Source: JAFGPJ01 sp964439135
Lineage (GTDB): Bacteria > Planctomycetota > Phycisphaerae > Sedimentisphaerales > Anaerobacaceae
NCBI GenBank assembly: GCA_964439135.1
Contig: CAYTNN010000195.1
Location: forward strand, 1 to 8,396
Length of the DNA stretch: 8,396 bases
Reading direction: 5' to 3'
The position numbers were made by a program, and so were the translations under genes. The notes under the pieces are model-generated. The model made no database searches and had not been told where the DNA came from. It worked only from the letters and a program-made list of their open reading frames with translations. Position 1 is the stretch's first letter, and every line of letters starts with the position of its first letter. Below, in pieces: positions 5,796 to 8,396 of this stretch.

Positions 5796-7877
5796 TTACC
5801 ATACTTTCAGCGTAAGTTTCCCCTCTCCCGGATTCTCAAAGGGGCCGGCGGANNNNNNNNNNNNNNNNNNNNNNNNNNNNNNNNNNNNNNNNNNNNNNNN
5901 NNNNNNNNNNNNNNNNNNNNNNNNNNNNNNNNNNNNNNNNNNNNNNNNNNNNGTCGCCTTGTCATATCCGTCCAAACCGCCCGGCTGGATAACCAGGTTG
6001 TTGTAGAACCGGTCATCGCCGCCCGGGATGTTCTGCAGCCCTGCAACCTTCGTGCTGTGCGGCGGGTGGAACGGAGTCTCGCGTCCCAATTCAGGCCGAA
6101 GTCCGATGCTACCTGCGAATAAATTGTGCACGTATGCCCCGCCCTGTGACATGTCAAACAGCGCACGGCCTGAAAGAAAGATATTATTGTCGATTAGGAA
6201 CGGCCCGTGGTTAACCTCCACAAAAAGGTCCTCGCAAGTGTTGTTATCGTGCAAAAGGTTCCTGCTCACACGCGCGCCCTGCGCCATCCAGTCCAGCCAG
6301 ATACCCCGGCACGTGCGGTAGATGTGATTGCGGCTGATCTCGGTGTCAATCGCAGCGTGAATCTTGATGCCGGCCATCTCGGCGCCCGTGAACAGTTGCC
6401 GGATATGGATGTCGTGGATGACGTTGCCTGTGATGGTGCTGAACACCGCGCCCATGCTCCCGACGATGCCCGCCTGCTCGCAATTCGAAATATGGTTGTT
6501 CCGTACCACATGGTGACCGATGTTTTCCTTCGACCAGCCTCGTTCCGTTGCGCGCTCGATGGTCTTGACGTAACCCTCGGCCGTATCCGCCGACGTGTTG
6601 TCCCATTTATCGCCGTGTTTGCCGAGCGCGATCCCCACGCACGTCGAATAGCGGATATCGTTGTTCTCGATGATCCATCCCTTGCTCCAGTGGGTGCCGA
6701 TCAAGCCGATCTGCTCTGCCGTGGGCGGCGCCCAGGGCGTTGCCGCGTGCATCATGGTAAAGCCGCGCACGGTGATGAAATTGACGCCCGGCTTGTCCGG
6801 GTAGAACACCGTTTGGCGGACGTTGATCTCGACCTCGGTCTCGTTGGGATTGACCTGGCCGAACTGCGCCCGGATTGTGGTAATCTTTTCGTCCACCTGA
6901 GCGAACCACAGTCGGAGATCCCGTGTATCCTGCGAGTGAGGTTCTCTGAAGACCAGGCAGAGTGTCTTGATACCGCTGGTCGGCTTGATTTTTGCCTTAA
7001 ACGAAGACCATGCCTGCCAATCACCTGTATTTGGGACCGCACAGGTGCCCAGAAGCTCCCCATCCGGTGCGTCCAAACGAATCTCTATGATTCCGCCCCG
7101 CGTTGCCGACGCCGCCCGAAACTCGATTTGACTGCAACGCTGTCGCAAGTCTATCTTCTCATAGCGCACCCAGTCACCCTGCTCGATCCAGCCGATACAT
7201 TCCCCTCCCTCAGAACAAGGGGCCTTTTGAATACCGTGTTGCACCGCAAAATTGTTTGCATTGACGCGTTCGGGCTTGTCCGGGCCTTCACCGGGCTGTA
7301 ACCATGCCACATTCAGCAGCGTTCCCCCGCCTCCCGGTGTATATGATGAGCTTGCCGCCCCAATGGGTTTGAGCACATCATCCGGATTGGCTGCTTCAGT
7401 GAGCCAGTGGCCATTCAGATAAACCGCCCCTGTGTGGTGTTCACGTCCTTTGGGATTGAACCAGTCGCCGTGAATCAAGTCACTGTACGGATTGAAATCC
7501 CCGAAAAAGCTGTTGGGGATAGCGACCTTCCATGTGTCGTTTTGTACCTTCTGCCAGCCCTTGATAACTTCGGAGCCCTTGATGACGATTTTATCGCCGG
7601 GTGTGGCCTGGTAAACGATGCGCTTCTGATCGGACTGCCCGCCACGCGGCGGATTAATCCGCTCGCGATAGGTTCCCTCATGCACTGTTATGAAGTCGCC
7701 GGGCTGTGCAACTTCCGCCGCCCTGGAAATAGTTTGAAAAGGTGCTTCGGCTGTCCCTTTGTTCGTATCATCACCTTTAACCGAAACATGATACTCCCGC
7801 GCTTGTATGGCACCGGACAATAAAAGCAGCATGCAAAGTATAAGTGACATCCGTTTGGTGTTATTTTGAATAATCAT
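5796..7877 (-). CDS. Secreted GH120 beta-xylosidase-type enzyme with inserted CBM6
   Basis: The start is ATG 7877, because GGAGGT lies six bases upstream and a signal peptide begins there (MIIQNNTKRM..., cleavage near AIQA at 26). The frame gives 693 codons counting the N run, with stop TAA 5798-5796. Residues 27-130 match the GH120 N-terminal part (VHEGTYRERI, NSFFGDFNPY). About 332-630 form the right-handed beta-helix (FTMMHAATPWAPPT, THWSKGWIIENNDI, AGIKIHAAID). Asp529 in GIWLDW and Glu554 in LFVEVNHGP align with the nucleophile Asp382 and acid/base Glu405 of the Thermoanaerobacterium GH120 xylosidase XylC, as I remember it. Residues about 204-326 are a CBM6 (IGWIEQGDWVRYE, IEIRLDAPDGELLGT, VPNTGDWQAW). 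The C-terminal KLTLKVW fits the family end. It should release xylose from xylo-oligosaccharides outside the cytoplasm; other pentosides are possible. Part of the C-terminal region is hidden by the gap. Confidence 0.9.
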   Translation of the reverse strand: MIIQNNTKRMSLILCMLLLLSGAIQAREYHVSVKGDDTNKGTAEAPFQTISRAAEVAQPGDFITVHEGTYRERINPPRGGQSDQKRIVYQATPGDKIVIKGSEVIKGWQKVQNDTWKVAIPNSFFGDFNPYSDLIHGDWFNPKGREHHTGAVYLNGHWLTEAANPDDVLKPIGAASSSYTPGGGGTLLNVAWLQPGEGPDKPERVNANNFAVQHGIQKAPCSEGGECIGWIEQGDWVRYEKIDLRQRCSQIEFRAASATRGGIIEIRLDAPDGELLGTCAVPNTGDWQAWSSFKAKIKPTSGIKTLCLVFREPHSQDTRDLRLWFAQVDEKITTIRAQFGQVNPNETEVEINVRQTVFYPDKPGVNFITVRGFTMMHAATPWAPPTAEQIGLIGTHWSKGWIIENNDIRYSTCVGIALGKHGDKWDNTSADTAEGYVKTIERATERGWSKENIGHHVVRNNHISNCEQAGIVGSMGAVFSTITGNVIHDIHIRQLFTGAEMAGIKIHAAIDTEISRNHIYRTCRGIWLDWMAQGARVSRNLLHDNNTCEDLFVEVNHGPFLIDNNIFLSGRALFDMSQGGAYVHNLFAGSIGLRPELGRETPFHPPHSTKVAGLQNIPGGDDRFYNNLVIQPGGLDGYDKAXXXXXXXXXXXXXXXXXXXXXXXXXXXXXXXXXXSAGPFENPGEGKLTLKVW
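5853..5952. other. Assembly gap (100 N) near the C-terminus of the GH120 gene
   Basis: Exactly 100 N lie between ...GGLDGYDKA and SAGPFENPGEG.... Both flanks read in the same frame and both match GH120. In XylC, from memory, well over 100 residues lie between the equivalent points, so the true gap is likely several hundred bases and the codon count of 693 is too low. Confidence 0.95.
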
Positions 7878-7883
7878 ATTTAC

Positions 7884-7889
7884 ACCTCC
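7884..7889 (-). promoter_or_regulatory. Strong ribosome binding site that sets the GH120 start
   Basis: GGAGGT on the minus strand is six bases from ATG 7877. The frame is open back to 8093, but the added 72 residues are not family-like and would bury the signal peptide. Confidence 0.85.
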
Positions 7890-7932
7890 CAATGAATAGT
7901 TCATCAAAAACCTTAGCTGTGCTATTCCTGCT

Positions 7933-7958
7933 GACTGGAAACGCTCTCTATTCCAGTC
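7933..7958. repeat. Perfect 8 bp hairpin in the GH120 leader
   Basis: GACTGGAA, a 10-base loop and TTCCAGTC. It lies about 55-80 bases upstream of ATG 7877. With no T-run following it on the minus strand it is not a terminator. It could be a leader structure or a regulator site. Confidence 0.55.
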
Positions 7959-7968
7959 GCTTATACGG

Positions 7969-7983
7969 TTCGAGGATCTCGAA
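7969..7983. repeat. Second palindrome in the GH120 leader (TTCGAG-GAT-CTCGAA)
   Basis: Perfect 6-base arms around a 3-base centre, 10 bases from the 7933-7958 hairpin. It could be an operator for a dimeric regulator, or the two could form a structured leader RNA. Confidence 0.5.
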
Positions 7984-8128
7984 AAAATCCGGACCGATTT
8001 GGGCAAAAAGCCCCAGTTTCCTGCGTATACTATCAGCGCCGGACGGCTTTTGCTATTGTTTCTTAGCCATAAACCACCTACCGCTGCACCCACTTACAGG
8101 AGATTTTGCCGGTATTATTTTGCTTTAT

Positions 8129-8140
8129 CCGGTTAACCGG
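8129..8140. repeat. Perfect 12-base palindrome CCGGTTAACCGG
   Basis: It is self-complementary over 12 bases and lies 250 bases upstream of the GH120 start. On the plus strand it is followed by a weak CGCT/AGCG stem and a T-rich run (8155-8169), which resembles a terminator for a plus-strand transcript. No plus-strand gene ends here. Confidence 0.4.
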
Positions 8141-8203
8141 TCGCTGCCGTGAGCGTTTTTTTTCTTTTTCCCGCTCCTTCGGTCTGTTCGAGAGCAGGAG
8201 ATT

Positions 8204-8223
8204 GGCTTTGTTTGGCTTTGTTT
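8204..8223. repeat. Tandem duplication of a 10-base unit
   Basis: GGCTTTGTTT occurs twice back to back. On the minus strand it yields AAACAAAGCC twice, the source of the TKPNKAN-like fragment. Confidence 0.7.
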
Positions 8224-8355
8224 TCTTCAATTCGGCCGGCCGGATTATTTCATAATCTCCTTTCAAAAAAGACGTTGCGCCCATTTCGGCCGGAGCAAAT
8301 TGGGTTTGTTTTTTCAAATCGCCCTTTTTCTCTGCCGGGCGCCGGGTGGCAGCCT

Positions 8356-8370
8356 CATCCCGCAGGGATG
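8356..8370. repeat. Hairpin CATCCC-GCA-GGGATG
   Basis: Perfect 6-base arms around a 3-base loop near the window's right edge, with no T-run on either side. It is likely part of the repeat-like stretch. Confidence 0.45.
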
Positions 8371-8396
8371 GGGATGGTTCGTACTGCTGCTCAGCG

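Larger units (their letters stand above)
7890..8396. other. Gene-free leader and intergenic region upstream of the GH120 gene
   Basis: No convincing gene is present. The part next to the GH120 start (7890-8070) holds two hairpins and no promoter that I can call with confidence; TAGTAT at about 8030 lacks a good -35. The outer part (from about 8150) is a low-complexity, repeat-like stretch described separately. A plus-strand frame at 7892-8152 and a minus-strand frame at 8317-8078 lack ribosome binding sites or family resemblance that would support translation. Confidence 0.6.
8150..8396. repeat. Probable dispersed intergenic repeat sequence
   Basis: Read on the minus strand, the stretch encodes broken fragments such as KKTKPNKANLL and KNKPNLL. 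I remember similar fragments appearing many times as spurious short proteins in Phycisphaerae genomes. It contains a 10-base tandem duplication (GGCTTTGTTT twice, 8204-8223) and a CATCCC-GCA-GGGATG hairpin (8356-8370). Without other copies in the window its dispersed nature is inference. Confidence 0.35.

Noticed and set aside
6207..7301. Long plus-strand reading frame (364 codons) opposite the GH120 gene
   Set aside because: It is fully antisense to a well-supported GH120 coding region, has no ribosome binding site and no family features; it is a by-product of the GC-rich codon pattern.
7978..8100. Possible cyclic-di-GMP riboswitch in the GH120 leader
   Set aside because: A GCAAAAGCC-like string is present on the minus strand, but the other conserved blocks of the GEMM consensus and the paired arms are absent.
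8142..8170. Intrinsic terminator on the plus strand
   Set aside because: The stem is only 4 bp and no plus-strand gene ends here; the T-rich run alone is not sufficient.
8078..8317. Minus-strand reading frame of 79 codons upstream of the GH120 gene
   Set aside because: Lys/Arg-rich low-complexity product lying in repeat-like sequence, no ribosome binding site at its ATG; judged non-coding.

Overview
The window looks like a carbohydrate-degradation region from an environmental bacterium, most likely a metagenome-assembled scaffold, because two runs of exactly 100 N interrupt it. The best lineage guess is Planctomycetota (Phycisphaerae/Sedimentisphaerales-like) or a relative in the PVC group. 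The reasons are three secreted glycan-active proteins in a row, a DUF4838 protein (a family common in those phyla), long AT-richer spacers, and a terminal intergenic stretch resembling interspersed sequence I remember from Phycisphaerae genomes. The assignment is an inference.

All three real genes lie on the minus strand, so they are transcribed from right to left. From the right: 7877-5796 is a glycoside hydrolase family 120 (beta-xylosidase-type) protein with a right-handed beta-helix and an inserted CBM6. 4714-2891 is a 607-residue secreted DUF4838 protein. 2736-1 is a large glycosyl hydrolase of the GH106 (alpha-L-rhamnosidase-like) group whose C-terminus lies beyond the left edge. Each has a signal peptide and a clear Shine-Dalgarno sequence. 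The GH106 gene has a near-consensus sigma70-type promoter of its own in the 154-base spacer in front of it, so it need not depend on read-through.

Both assembly gaps fall inside enzymes: 1558-1657 in the GH106 gene and 5853-5952 near the C-terminus of the GH120 gene. In both cases the flanking protein resumes in frame, but family comparison from memory suggests that more sequence is missing than 100 bases.

The spacer 4715-5795 (about 1.1 kb) and the right end 7878-8396 contain no convincing gene. They hold several inverted repeats, including a 58-base imperfect palindrome at 5428-5485, two adjacent hairpins in the leader of the GH120 gene, and repeat-like sequence at the right end.

Taken together, a beta-xylosidase, a rhamnosidase-like enzyme and a DUF4838 protein (a fold related to GH67/GH20 N-terminal and TIM-barrel architectures) suggest outside-the-cytoplasm breakdown of a glycan containing xylose and deoxyhexose, possibly with a hexuronate or amino sugar. 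No transporter, sulfatase, regulator or lyase is in the window, so the substrate cannot be fixed from this sequence. I found no CRISPR array, RNA gene, transposase or defence system.
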